A stretch of DNA of 64,000 nt from Arcicella rosea (GTDB lineage Bacteria > Bacteroidota > Bacteroidia > Cytophagales > Spirosomataceae), in assembly GCF_040543805.1 (NCBI RefSeq), contig NZ_JBEUMS010000009.1, forward strand, positions 62,001-126,000, given 5' to 3'. A program made the position numbers and the translations under genes. Positions 8,809 through 17,423 of this stretch are shown piece by piece (position 1 is the first letter of the stretch; the number at the start of each line of letters is the position of its first letter). The notes below the pieces were generated by a model that ran no database searches, was not told the origin of the DNA, and worked only from the letters and a program-made list of their open reading frames with translations.

Positions 8809-9883
8809 TTAAGCTTCCATCAAATAAGCCTTGATAAACTCATTGATTTCACCATTTAGTACGGCATCAGTATTAGAAGTTTGATAATTCGTTCGGTGGT
8901 CTTTCACTCGTCTATCATCCAACACATAACTTCTGATTTGTGAACCCCACTCAATTTTCTTTTTACCTGCTTCTACTTCTGCTCTGGCAGCATTGCGTTT
9001 GTCAATTTCTATCTGATACAATTTCGATTTCAAAAGTCGTAAAGCTACCTCTTTGTTCATCAATTGTGAGCGTTCTTGCTGACAAGCAATGATAATTCCC
9101 GAAGGTCTGTGGGTTAAACGAACAGCCGTTTCTACCTTGTTGACGTTTTGTCCACCTGCTCCGCCCGAACGGAAAGTATCCCAATCAATATCTGCTGGAT
9201 TTACCTCGATTTCGATAGAATCATCCGCCAAAGGATACACATAAACCGAAGCAAATGAAGTATGACGACGAGCGTTTGAATCAAAAGGAGAAATTCTTAC
9301 TAAACGATGCACACCATTTTCAGATTTCAGGTTTCCGTAAGCATATTCACCGTCGATTTCCAAAGTAACTGATTTAATGCCCGCTACATCGCCATCGTTA
9401 TGGTCGGCTTCTTTTACTTTGAAACCATTTTTTTCAGCCCACATAATGTACATACGCATCAGCATACTTGCCCAGTCTTGCGATTCTGTTCCGCCAGCAC
9501 CTGCGTTGATTTCAAGTACTGCCGACATACTATCGCCTTCGTCAGACATCATTTTGCGGAATTCTAATTCAGCTAATTTCTCCTCTAATTTTGCTCCTTC
9601 GGCATCTACTTCAGCTTCGGTAGCTTCGCCCATTTCGTAAAACTCCCAAATGGTGTCAAGGTCGTCAACAAAAGTATTGAGTTGGTCGAAACCGATTGTC
9701 CAAAACTTCAAAGCTCTAATCTTTTGCATCGTCGATTCTGCTTTTTTAGAATCCGACCAAAACTCAGGGTCGAGCGTAATTACTTCTAATTCCTCAATCT
9801 GGAATTTCTTATTATCGTAGTCAAAGATACCCCCTCAAAGCCTCTACTTTGGCTTTCAGGTCATTGAACCTGTCTTTTGTCAT
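8809..9883 (-). CDS. prfB: Peptide chain release factor 2 (programmed +1 frameshift)
   Basis: The gene is read in two frames. Translation starts at the ATG at 9883 (a stop codon lies two codons upstream), runs 20 codons to an in-frame UGA at 9823-9821 and shifts +1 to continue to 8809, giving 357 residues, close to the usual RF2 length. The shift site is the classical AGGGGGTATCTTTGAC. RF2 hallmarks are visible: the SPF anticodon-like tripeptide in VRISPFDSNARR and the GGQ motif in RSGGAGGQNVNKVE. RF2 ends translation at UGA and UAA, so low RF2 favours the shift and the gene autoregulates. A continuous-frame annotation would lose the first 51 residues. Confidence 0.97.
9816..9840 (-). promoter_or_regulatory. 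prfB: prfB programmed frameshift site
   Basis: On the minus strand, the Shine-Dalgarno-like AGGGGG lies three bases before the slippery CTT followed by TGA and C. After slipping one base, GAC is decoded and the long frame continues. The 16-base core equals the well-known enterobacterial site. Confidence 0.95.
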
Positions 9884-9995
9884 GCGTTAAAGTATTTTAA
9901 TTTCGTAAATGTCAGTTCTGAAGAGTAATTAAATCGAAGATGATTCATACAAAAACCATTTAGAAACTTCCATTGACAAAGATAGTTAGAAAAAA

Positions 9996-10030
9996 CAAAG
10001 CCTTCTAAATTTTTGGATTAGAAGGCTTTG
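9996..10030 (-). terminator. Terminator after the methyltransferase
   Basis: 13-bp arms around AAGCCTTCTAA/TTAGAAGGCTT, followed on the minus strand by a T-run. Confidence 0.8.
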
Positions 10031-10050
10031 TCATGAAATGTTTCTTGCTT

Positions 10051-10974
10051 TTATAAATAAGGATTTTTAGGAAACTCGTAATACAAATATCCTTCATTTT
10101 TCAATTTTGTGATGGTTTCCTGAGTCGGTAAGGTTTTGAAAATAACTGCACTCAACACTTGGTAAGGCAAAATGCCGAGTTTACAAAGTAAATTATCTCT
10201 ACGAAGTTTCGACTGGATTTTACGAAAAGCCGCCGAAGTATTATTGGCAATTTCGGTATCGAGACCAGCTTTCCAATAAGAATTATTAATTCCCTTGAAG
10301 GCGATAGCGGGTAAATTCATACCCATCGCTATTTTTTCCATTTCCCTGTCCGAAAGTTTAAAGACATAATTGCCAACTTCTTCAAAAGAGTAACGGTTTT
10401 TCCAGTACTTCTGTAAAATGGTGGGGTCGAAACGGTCGAGGATATTTTTAACCGCAAGCATCAAAGGCATTTTGGTCAATGGGTCTTGTGGTTCAGCCAA
10501 AATGATGGCTTTTTTGGCTACTCTAATCATTTCATAAACACCCAAATAAGCTCTTGGAAAATGGTGATAAGCTTCTTTACAAAAAACATAATCGAAGGAA
10601 TTGTCGTCAAAAGAGAGTTTTTCAACGTTTTCTACCGAAAAATCATCAATCAATTTTTGTGCTTTTACTAAAGGCAAAAATGCTCCGCCGATATCTGTAG
10701 CCATTACTTTACATCCATTTCTAGCAAAATAATTTGCATCAAAACCGTAGCCATCGCCCACGGTTAGCCAATGGTCATTTGAATTAATTAAAGGATTGGC
10801 AAGGTCAAATAAACGTTGATGAAGCCAGTAATCTATCGTATTATCTTCAATACTTTTTTGCCATTTACGAATGGTATTCAAACGTTTTTCTTGATCGGGA
10901 TACTGTTTGGCAAACCAAGATTCATGAGAGAGGTAACTGGTTTCTTCAAAAGAGCTTTTTGAAATATTTTCCAT
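10051..10974 (-). CDS. Class I SAM-dependent methyltransferase
   Basis: This 307-residue protein has a Methyltransf_11-type Rossmann core at about residues 70-170: the SAM-binding segment TVGDGYGFDANYF, the acidic end of strand 2 in MATDIGG, and FDYVFCKEAYHHFPR before strand 5. The N-terminal 60 residues and the C-terminal part after LTKMPLM are outside the core and not recognised. The substrate is unknown; similar proteins are common near surface-polysaccharide genes, but no such genes are adjacent here. It is monocistronic, with a terminator at 9996-10030. Confidence 0.8.
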   Translation of the reverse strand: MENISKSSFEETSYLSHESWFAKQYPDQEKRLNTIRKWQKSIEDNTIDYWLHQRLFDLANPLINSNDHWLTVGDGYGFDANYFARNGCKVMATDIGGAFLPLVKAQKLIDDFSVENVEKLSFDDNSFDYVFCKEAYHHFPRAYLGVYEMIRVAKKAIILAEPQDPLTKMPLMLAVKNILDRFDPTILQKYWKNRYSFEEVGNYVFKLSDREMEKIAMGMNLPAIAFKGINNSYWKAGLDTEIANNTSAAFRKIQSKLRRDNLLCKLGILPYQVLSAVIFKTLPTQETITKLKNEGYLYYEFPKNPYL

Positions 10975-11140
10975 TGTTTCAATAGGGAATCAAAAAATAG
11001 TGTTTATCGTTAGACTAATGTAAGGAAAAATCTTGTTGGAGAGCATTTTTTTAAGACAAAACTTAGAGAGATAAAGTAGATGTACTGATACTTCGGCTAA
11101 AAACTTCTTGCTAAGCTCCTTTCAATTCCCCGCTTATCCT

Positions 11141-11148
11141 TATCTTTG
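11141..11148 (+). promoter_or_regulatory. Bacteroidota -7 promoter element for lpdA
   Basis: TATCTTTG with TTTC 17 bp upstream (11120-11123), about 40 bp before the lpdA ATG at 11190. Spacing equals that of the receptor promoter at 7675. Confidence 0.65.
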
Positions 11149-11189
11149 TAGCATAAAATTTGAAATTACCCTTAAAAAATAAAAATTAA

Positions 11190-12584
11190 ATGGCACAAGT
11201 TTATGATTTAATCGTGATTGGCTCAGGTCCTGGTGGATATGTAGCGGCAATCCGTGCTTCGCAATTGGGTTTGAAATGTGCGGTAGTGGAGCGTGAGTCT
11301 TTAGGTGGTATCTGTCTGAACTGGGGTTGTATTCCTACTAAGGCATTACTAAAATCTGCACAAGTATTTGAATACATCAAACACGCTGCCGATTACGGAA
11401 TCACGGTTTCTGAATCTCATGCCGATTTTGGAGCAGTCATTAAGCGTTCTCGTGGTGTTGCCGATTCAATGTCAAAAGGTGTTCAATTCTTAATGAAAAA
11501 GAACAAAATTGACGTAATCATGGGTAACGGAAAAGCCTTGAAAAACAAAAAAGTTGAAGTAACGGCTGCTGACGGAAAAGTAACAGTTTATGATGCAAAA
11601 AACATCATGATTGCTACTGGAGCAAGAGCAAGAGCTTTACCAAATATTCCAATTGATGGCGTAAAAGTAATTGACTACCGCAAAGCGATGTCATTAGAAA
11701 CACAACCTAAATCATTGGTTGTAATTGGTTCTGGTGCAATCGGCGTTGAATTTGCTTATGTATATGCCGCAATGGGAACGAAAGTAACGATTGTAGAATT
11801 TTTACCAAACGTTGTTCCTGTTGAAGACGAAGACGTTTCAAAAGAATTAGCAAAACAATATAAAAAATTAGGAATTGATATTCATACAAACTCTTCAGTT
11901 GAATCTGTTGATACTACTGGCGAAGGTTGTAAAGTATCAGTAAAAACACCAAATGGTAATATTACGATTGATTCAGACATCGTATTATCAGCAGCAGGTG
12001 TTATTTCAAACCTTGAAAATATTGGTTTAGAAGAAGTTGGTATTATTACAGATAAAGGTAAAATCTTAGTAAACCAATGGTATGAAACCAACATTCCAGG
12101 CTATTTTGCAATTGGTGATGTTACTCCTGGACCAGCTTTAGCACACGTTGCTTCGGCAGAAGGTATCATTTGTGTTGAGAAAATTTCAGGACATAAAGTT
12201 GAACCTTTAGATTATTCAAACATTCCGGGTTGTACTTATTGTACTCCAGAAATTGCTTCAGTAGGTTTAACTGAAAAGAAAGCGAAAGAAGCAGGTTACG
12301 AAATCAAAGTTGGGAAATTCCCATTTGTAGCATCTGGTAAAGCTACTGCGGCAGGTGCGAGAGACGGTTTCGTAAAAGTAATTTTTGATGCTAAATATGG
12401 CGAATTCTTAGGAGCGCACATGATTGGCTACAACGTAACTGAAATGATTGCAGAAGTAGTGGTAGCTCGTAAATTAGAAACGACTGCTCACGAAATCATG
12501 ACAGCTATTCACCCACACCCAACCATTTCAGAAGCTATCAAAGGAGCAACTGAAGCAGCTTATGGTTGTGCAGTGGATTTATAA
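11190..12584 (+). CDS. lpdA: Dihydrolipoyl dehydrogenase (E3)
   Basis: This flavoprotein reoxidises dihydrolipoamide in pyruvate and 2-oxoglutarate dehydrogenase and the glycine cleavage system, reducing NAD+. The 464-residue sequence shows the FAD site VIGSGPGGYVAAI, the redox disulfide in GGICLNWGCIPTKAL (Cys42 and Cys47), the NAD site VVIGSGAIGVEFAY and the catalytic dyad in HPHPTISEA (His443, Glu448). Full length and intact. It has its own promoter (11141) and terminator (12612-12643) and is not next to E1/E2 genes. lipB, needed to lipoylate its partner complexes, lies 1 kb downstream. Confidence 0.97.
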   Translation: MAQVYDLIVIGSGPGGYVAAIRASQLGLKCAVVERESLGGICLNWGCIPTKALLKSAQVFEYIKHAADYGITVSESHADFGAVIKRSRGVADSMSKGVQFLMKKNKIDVIMGNGKALKNKKVEVTAADGKVTVYDAKNIMIATGARARALPNIPIDGVKVIDYRKAMSLETQPKSLVVIGSGAIGVEFAYVYAAMGTKVTIVEFLPNVVPVEDEDVSKELAKQYKKLGIDIHTNSSVESVDTTGEGCKVSVKTPNGNITIDSDIVLSAAGVISNLENIGLEEVGIITDKGKILVNQWYETNIPGYFAIGDVTPGPALAHVASAEGIICVEKISGHKVEPLDYSNIPGCTYCTPEIASVGLTEKKAKEAGYEIKVGKFPFVASGKATAAGARDGFVKVIFDAKYGEFLGAHMIGYNVTEMIAEVVVARKLETTAHEIMTAIHPHPTISEAIKGATEAAYGCAVDL

Positions 12585-12611
12585 GAAAAATAAGTATAAA
12601 TCAGATAGTCG

Positions 12612-12643
12612 AATCCCTTTTCTTTTGGAGAAGGGATTTTTTT
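12612..12643 (+). terminator. Terminator of lpdA
   Basis: Arms AATCCCTT/AAGGGATT followed by a run of T. Confidence 0.8.
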
Positions 12644-12699
12644 GTAACACGAGTTTCCAACTCGTTATTATTCACGCACGAGTTGGAAACTCGTGTTAC
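12644..12699. repeat. Compound palindrome, ACGAGTT family
   Basis: Perfect 22-bp arms (12644-12665 and 12678-12699) with a 12-nt loop. Each arm is itself a palindrome, ACGAGTT-TCC-AACTCGT, so the element can fold as one long hairpin or as two small ones. A related element lies at 37970-38031. It starts immediately after the T-run of the lpdA terminator. Confidence 0.85.
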
Positions 12700-12740
12700 A
12701 GGGTTCAAATGCTAACATCTTACATTAAAATTTTAAAATC

Positions 12741-13337
12741 ATGAAAAAACAATTTTTTTATCTAATTTTCTTATTCTTCACAATGTGGAATGTATCCAAA
12801 GTACAAGCACAATGTGATATTGCTCAATTAGCAATTACAGACTCAACAACGACAAAATCATTGAGAGGGTTTATCCAAAAGGTATATTCCCTTAATCCAC
12901 AGATTATAGACAACCTTACCAATAAAAAAACTGCGATAGTTTTGCTTCATGAGTCCAGACGTGGAGTTGCTAAAGGACTAGAAGAAAAGATTTTTGAGGC
13001 GGCAATTTGTGAAAATAATTATTTTAAACATTACAAGATGTCTATAAATGGTTATTTTCAATTAGATAATGTTTTGTATTTGGTAACATCTCCACTTTTC
13101 GGTTCTTTCAAAACTGATAACTACGATTATGACAACCCTTGTCTTAGCAAAATTTTATCAAAACATTCTTTAAGAGAATTTAAAGCTTCAAAATGGGTAA
13201 AAAAGCAAAGAAATAATGTTGAAATAGAAGTGTTAGAGCAAGGAGATAAATTAAATATTTATGGATGTATAATAATACCAAACCTAAAAGGTAAGGGTAA
13301 TGAGGGGGATTATAGTTTACTTTTCACTCTGGATTAA
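12741..13337 (+). CDS. Secreted protein of unknown function
   Basis: This 198-residue protein has a clear signal peptide (residues 1-24, ending KVQAQ) and therefore is exported. The mature part has four cysteines and no motif I recognise; IAVLL and YLVTSPLFGSF-type segments suggest a mixed alpha/beta fold. It is flanked by the compound palindrome upstream and a terminator at 13363-13400, so it is a single-gene unit. Function unknown. Confidence 0.6.
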   Translation: MKKQFFYLIFLFFTMWNVSKVQAQCDIAQLAITDSTTTKSLRGFIQKVYSLNPQIIDNLTNKKTAIVLLHESRRGVAKGLEEKIFEAAICENNYFKHYKMSINGYFQLDNVLYLVTSPLFGSFKTDNYDYDNPCLSKILSKHSLREFKASKWVKKQRNNVEIEVLEQGDKLNIYGCIIIPNLKGKGNEGDYSLLFTLD

Positions 13338-13362
13338 TTATAGTTGTTTTTTCTCAAGCATC

Positions 13363-13400
13363 AAAAAAGGTCGTTGATATTGTATTCAACGACCTTTTTT
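13363..13400 (+). terminator. Bidirectional intrinsic terminator
   Basis: 15-bp perfect arms around GGTCGTTGA/TCAACGACC with flanking A- and T-runs. Confidence 0.85.
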
Positions 13401-13591
13401 GATGAATATTGATGAGTAGTTTTTGTGATTTATAAAGTATTAAAACAAAGAATTCCATTTATCTTGCTTTGAAAATGGAATTTAGGTATGTTTTTATGTA
13501 AAAGCGTAATTTTAAAGAAGTTTTTCAAGCGAAACCATAAGTGCTGAAAATGCGTTGATTAATCTTAGTGTGGATGATAAATTAGAAGAAA

Positions 13592-14329
13592 GTGATTCAG
13601 AATAAAAATGTAATTTTCCAGAATCTGGGATTAATAGATTACCAAACTGCATGGGATTATCAAGAGAAACTCCATGCAGAAATTGTTGCCATAAAACTAA
13701 ACAATAAACATTTAGAGGTTGATAAACAGGAATTAACGCCCAATTACTTACTTTTCTGTGAACACCCACATGTTTATACTTTAGGCAAAAGTGGTAAGCC
13801 TGAACATCTTTTGTTAGATGAAAATACTTTGGAACAATACGAAGCCAAGTATTATAAAATCAATCGTGGGGGCGATATTACTTATCACGGGAAAGGACAA
13901 TTGGTCGGTTATCCGATTTTTGATTTAGAGAATTTCTTTACAGATATTCATAAATACATGCGTTTTTTGGAAGAAGCCGTGATTCGTACTTGTTCGGATT
14001 TTGGTATTGATGCTGGAAGAATCCAAGGTTTAACAGGCGTTTGGGTTGACCATCTCGAACAGAAAAATCCAAGAAAAATTTGCGCAATGGGCGTAAAAGC
14101 TAGTCGCTGGGTAACGATGCACGGTTTTGCTTTGAACGTAAATACAGATTTGAATTATTTCAAACACATTGTTCCTTGTGGCATTGAAGACAAAGCCGTT
14201 ACATCTATTGAACAAGAATTAGGAAAACCCCAAGATTTCCAAGCCGTTTCAGATAGAATGTCGAAACATTTAAAAGATATTTTTGAGATAGAAGCTTTGA
14301 GCTTGAGCGATGAGCTGTCAGCTTTTTGA
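13592..14329 (+). CDS. lipB: Lipoyl(octanoyl) transferase
   Basis: LipB moves the octanoyl group from acyl-carrier protein to lipoyl domains, the first step of lipoate assembly. The 245-residue protein shows the family motifs RGGDITYHGKGQLVGYP (residues 92-108), the catalytic lysine in CAMGVKAS (Lys169) and the catalytic cysteine in IVPCGIEDKAVTS (Cys196). The start is GTG at 13592, which gives the usual N-terminus before NLGLIDYQTAWDYQEKL; no ATG fits. The last residues (from about 236) are encoded by a 7-bp repeat tract (14294-14321), so the C-terminal tail is probably lineage-specific. LpdA upstream belongs to the same cofactor pathway. Confidence 0.95.
   Translation: MIQNKNVIFQNLGLIDYQTAWDYQEKLHAEIVAIKLNNKHLEVDKQELTPNYLLFCEHPHVYTLGKSGKPEHLLLDENTLEQYEAKYYKINRGGDITYHGKGQLVGYPIFDLENFFTDIHKYMRFLEEAVIRTCSDFGIDAGRIQGLTGVWVDHLEQKNPRKICAMGVKASRWVTMHGFALNVNTDLNYFKHIVPCGIEDKAVTSIEQELGKPQDFQAVSDRMSKHLKDIFEIEALSLSDELSAF
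14294..14321. repeat. Heptad tract inside the 3' end of lipB
   Basis: Four 7-bp units of the GCTTTGA/GCTTGAG type encode the lipB C-terminal residues. They are the reverse complement of the family at 14359-14387, so transcript from both could form a stem. Confidence 0.65.
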
Positions 14330-14358
14330 TTTTAAAATGAATACTGTATAGTAAAAAA

Positions 14359-14387
14359 CTCATCGCTCATAGCTCAAGGCTCACAGC
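14359..14387. repeat. Heptad-periodic tract, CTCAnnG family
   Basis: Four exact units of CTCAnnG between lipB and the gene at 14399, inverted relative to the tract at the end of lipB. Confidence 0.75.
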
Positions 14388-14398
14388 AAAATTAAAGA

Positions 14399-14806
14399 AT
14401 GAAAAAAGATATAGAATTTCCCAATGTTGAAGGCGTAAAAATTGCCATTGCCCGTAAGATTAATGAATTGAATGAAGTAGAATGGGACGTATATTTAATC
14501 AATCGTTTATCTGTTCATTTAGAAACCGTTTTTGTGAATTCTCGTGGTTATGGAATTAATCCAGATGGAAAAGAAACAAAAACATCTCAACTTAGACATT
14601 TTTATAAAGAAGTACCTGCAAGAGAAATTATCAAAGTAGAAATTATCACGCCAGATGTATTTCATTTGAATAATGAATATTGGGTGAGTTATTATATTGG
14701 TAATCAGATATTTGATAAAAAATTCATTTTTGTGCCTGAATCTATCCGTGAGGAAAATTTAATGCTTATTAATCAATTGAATTTAGAAGGTGTTTTGCAT
14801 GAGTAG
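14399..14806 (+). CDS. Conserved-looking small cytoplasmic protein of unknown function
   Basis: I do not recognise this 135-residue protein. It has no signal peptide or membrane segment; the sequence alternates strand-like segments (VEWDVYLINR, EIIKVEIITPDVF, YWVSYYIGN, KKFIFVPES) and ends in a helix, consistent with a compact beta-rich domain. It lies between two heptad tracts, 69 bp after lipB. Codon use resembles its neighbours, so I take it as real. Confidence 0.65.
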   Translation: MKKDIEFPNVEGVKIAIARKINELNEVEWDVYLINRLSVHLETVFVNSRGYGINPDGKETKTSQLRHFYKEVPAREIIKVEIITPDVFHLNNEYWVSYYIGNQIFDKKFIFVPESIREENLMLINQLNLEGVLHE

Positions 14807-14827
14807 TTTTTTTGGGGATTTGTTGAC

Positions 14828-15038
14828 TTGAAGACTTTAGGACTTTAAGATTGAAGATACAAGAAGCAAGAGACAAGATATTTTTGATTTTTTGATTTTA
14901 AGACTAAAATACAAGTAATTGATAATTATAAATACTCAAAGCTGATAGCTCGTTGCTCACAGCTAAATTATTAACATCTACATTGCTCAAAGCTGATAGC
15001 TCATTGCTGACGGCTTAAGCTTATAACTCAAAGCTTAT
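14828..15038. repeat. Long heptad-periodic tract filling the whole intergenic region
   Basis: About 30 consecutive 7-bp units without phase change. The left part uses GAnnCAA/CTTTAAG words, the right part AGCTnAT/GCTCAnn words. The last unit ends at the base before the ATG of the exonuclease gene, leaving no room for any other ribosome-binding sequence. Confidence 0.8.
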
Positions 15039-15761
15039 ATGGACTTTCAGAAGTTTGCTAAAAACCTATTATTTATCGATATAGAAACGGTTTCTGCCGA
15101 AAGTAATTTTAATTTACTTTCCGACAGAATAAAAACTTTGTGGCAACATAAAGCCAGTTTTCTGATGAATCCAAATCAATTAAATGAAGAGGAATTTTAC
15201 TTTGACCGTGCAGGAATTTATGCAGAGTTTGGTAAAATTGTGTCGATTGGTTTGGGTTTTTTCCATTGGAATGATGAGCAGGAAATTTGTCTGAAAGTAA
15301 AATCTATCAGCGGAGACGATGAAACGCAAATTTTGAACGAATTCAAAAATTTGATTGAAAAAAAATACAAACCCACTTTGGCTTTTTGTGCGCACAATGG
15401 TAAAGAATTTGATTATCCCTACTTGTGTAGAAGAATGTTAGTAAATGGTGTTGAGATTCCTAAAGCGTTACAAATTTCAGGAAAAAAACCTTGGGAGATT
15501 GCCCATTTCGATACTTTAGAAATGTGGAAATTTGGCGATAAAAAACACTACATTTCACTAGAATTACTGGCGTGTTTGTTCAATATTCCAAGTAGCAAAA
15601 GTGAATTGTCAGGAGATAAAGTGAACTTTACTTATCACAAAGAAAACGATTTGCCCAAAATTGCATCTTATTGTCGTGAAGACATTATCGTTTTAGCTCA
15701 AGTGTTTTTGAAGTACCAAAATATGGATTTGGTAAAAGAAGAAAATATCGAAAGAATTTAA
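15039..15761 (+). CDS. PolB-like 3'-5' exonuclease (DEDD superfamily)
   Basis: This 240-residue protein resembles the predicted 3'-5' exonuclease family related to the proofreading domain of DNA polymerase B. Motif I is FIDIETV (about residues 12-18), motif II is in AFCAHNGKEFDYPYLCRRM (about 118-136) and motif III is ASYCREDIIVLAQVF near the end. It would act on DNA or RNA 3' ends in the cytoplasm; the biological role is not known. The upstream gap is entirely heptad repeat. Its stop codon overlaps that of crtZ by four bases. Confidence 0.85.
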   Translation: MDFQKFAKNLLFIDIETVSAESNFNLLSDRIKTLWQHKASFLMNPNQLNEEEFYFDRAGIYAEFGKIVSIGLGFFHWNDEQEICLKVKSISGDDETQILNEFKNLIEKKYKPTLAFCAHNGKEFDYPYLCRRMLVNGVEIPKALQISGKKPWEIAHFDTLEMWKFGDKKHYISLELLACLFNIPSSKSELSGDKVNFTYHKENDLPKIASYCREDIIVLAQVFLKYQNMDLVKEENIERI

Positions 15762-16213
15762 GGTTTAACTTTAGTGTCTTCGTACTTTTTGGGAGCATAC
15801 AAAAAACCAAACGCTTCAGCGCCTTCTCGCTCATGTACTTTGTGGTGAACGTAATGCGCTTTCATAATCCGTTTCATATAAGGATGTTTTGCCACAAATT
15901 TGATTTTGATTCTGCGATGAACAATTACATCATGGAAAATAAAGTAGAAAATTCCATATAAAGTAACACCCAGACCAATCCAAAATAAATACCAAAAATC
16001 TGGATTAAAATTCCCCAAGGCAATCGTAGCGATTGAAACCGCAGAAAAGACAACAGCAAACAAATCATTTTTTTCTAACACTTCATTATGATGCACATGG
16101 TGCGAACGATGCCAACGCCACATAAAACCGTGCATGATGTACTTGTGCGTAAACCAAGCCGTGCCTTCCATCAACAAAAAAGTACCGAATAATAGAGTAA
16201 GTTTGATAAGCAT
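15758..16213 (-). CDS. crtZ: Beta-carotene hydroxylase-like membrane di-iron enzyme
   Basis: This 151-residue protein has the histidine boxes of the fatty-acid hydroxylase/CrtZ family: HKYIMH (23-28), HRSHHVHH (about 35-42), FHDVIVHRR and HYVHHKVHE. Membrane segments lie at about 1-20 and 50-95. Length and motif spacing fit CrtZ, which hydroxylates beta-carotene rings to give zeaxanthin and so contributes to yellow-orange pigmentation. No other carotenoid gene is in the window, so the substrate assignment rests on similarity. Its stop overlaps the exonuclease stop on the other strand. Confidence 0.85.
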   Translation of the reverse strand: MLIKLTLLFGTFLLMEGTAWFTHKYIMHGFMWRWHRSHHVHHNEVLEKNDLFAVVFSAVSIATIALGNFNPDFWYLFWIGLGVTLYGIFYFIFHDVIVHRRIKIKFVAKHPYMKRIMKAHYVHHKVHEREGAEAFGFLYAPKKYEDTKVKP

Positions 16214-16427
16214 TTTGATTAAGTTTATGAGATGAATGCAGTATCCAATTCAATTATAGTCTTAACCAAAAGTACTAGAATTTTGTTTGCGATGTGCCTT
16301 ATTTGAGAGATGATTACGAACAAAAGTAATTAATACTTAACTTTCACTAAATCGTTTCCTGCAGTTTTAGGAACTGATTTTACTTAAAATCCATTATCTG
16401 TTTAGTGAAAAAGAAAACACAAAAACT

Positions 16428-16922
16428 ATGTTTATCCCTTTTGAAAAAATGCCAGATTATGCCCGTGTTTGGGTGTATCAAACTGATAAAAATTTAAGCG
16501 ATGCTGAATTTATATATGTGCAAGAAACCCTTGAAGCACAAGTAAATCAATGGGCTGCGCATGGTGTGCCTTTGGTGGGTTCGGTAAAGATATTTCATAA
16601 TCGCTTTATCGTTGTAGCGGTGGATGAAGTACAGAATCAAGCTTCTGGCTGTTCGATAGATGCTTCTACTCGTTGGTTAAAAGAACTTGGTGCTGAAATG
16701 AATATTAATTTCTTCGATCGTTCTATCGCTTTTATTCATGAAGATGCTATTCAAAGCGTAGAAATGTTGAAAATTAAAGCACTTGTAGCAGAAGGAATTA
16801 TTCATCCTGAAACCTTAATTTTCAATAATTTAGTTGCCAATATTGGCGAGTTTAAAAATAATTGGCAAGTAAGTGCAGCTCAAAGCTGGATGAAACGTTA
16901 CTTCTTAACAACGAGTGTTTAA
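16428..16922 (+). CDS. Conserved hypothetical cytoplasmic protein
   Basis: This 164-residue soluble protein (MFIPFEKMPDYARVWVYQ...) belongs to a family I associate with Bacteroidota; homologues are sometimes labelled ABC transporter ATPase, but there is no Walker A, signature or Walker B motif here, so that name is unsupported. The segment DASTRWLKELGAEMNINFFDRS and the alternating pattern suggest a compact alpha/beta fold. The msrC-like gene begins four bases after its stop, so the two are probably cotranscribed. Confidence 0.7.
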   Translation: MFIPFEKMPDYARVWVYQTDKNLSDAEFIYVQETLEAQVNQWAAHGVPLVGSVKIFHNRFIVVAVDEVQNQASGCSIDASTRWLKELGAEMNINFFDRSIAFIHEDAIQSVEMLKIKALVAEGIIHPETLIFNNLVANIGEFKNNWQVSAAQSWMKRYFLTTSV

Positions 16923-16926
16923 TACC

Positions 16927-17415
16927 ATGTCTGAAAATTTATATCTTCCATCAACAACGAACCGTCAAGAAATTTATGAAAGCTTATTGCCACAAATCAA
17001 AGCTCTTACTTCTGGAGAAAGCGATTTGACGGCAAATCTTGCTAATATTTCAGCGGCTTTAAAAGAAGCTTTTAATTTCTTTTGGGTTGGATTTTATCTT
17101 AAAAAAGAAAATCAATTGGTGTTAGGGCCTTTCCAAGGTTCAATTGCTTGTACTCGTATTCATTTTAATAAAGGAGTTTGCGGACATGCTTATACGACCA
17201 AGGAAATTGTAATTGTGCCAGATGTAGAAGCTTTTCCTGGTCACATTGCTTGTTCTTCTGCATCAAAATCTGAAATTGTGTTGCCTGCTAAAGATAAAAA
17301 CGGAGAAGTATTTTTAGTACTTGATGTGGATTCTGATGAGCTAAATGATTTTTCGGAAGTGGATGCAGAAGGTCTATCACAAATTATTCAATTGATTGAA
17401 GAAATGGCGATTTAG
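16927..17415 (+). CDS. msrC: GAF-domain free methionine-(R)-sulfoxide reductase
   Basis: The enzyme reduces free methionine-R-sulfoxide and protects against oxidative damage. The 162-residue protein is a single GAF domain with the three family cysteines: Cys75 (ACTRI), Cys85 (GVCGHAY) and Cys109 (HIACSS); the spacing of 10 and 24 residues matches the characterised E. coli enzyme. The ATG at 16927 gives the standard start; a GTG at 16915 would overlap the upstream gene. It ends eight bases before the convergent YraN gene. Confidence 0.9.
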   Translation: MSENLYLPSTTNRQEIYESLLPQIKALTSGESDLTANLANISAALKEAFNFFWVGFYLKKENQLVLGPFQGSIACTRIHFNKGVCGHAYTTKEIVIVPDVEAFPGHIACSSASKSEIVLPAKDKNGEVFLVLDVDSDELNDFSEVDAEGLSQIIQLIEEMAI

Positions 17416-17423
17416 ATTTCCAA

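Noticed and set aside
9821..9829. TATCTTTG in prfB as a promoter
   Set aside because: It is part of the conserved frameshift site; the match to the -7 element is coincidental.
16428..16922. ABC transporter ATPase
   Set aside because: A name sometimes given to this family, but no Walker A, signature or Walker B motif is present.
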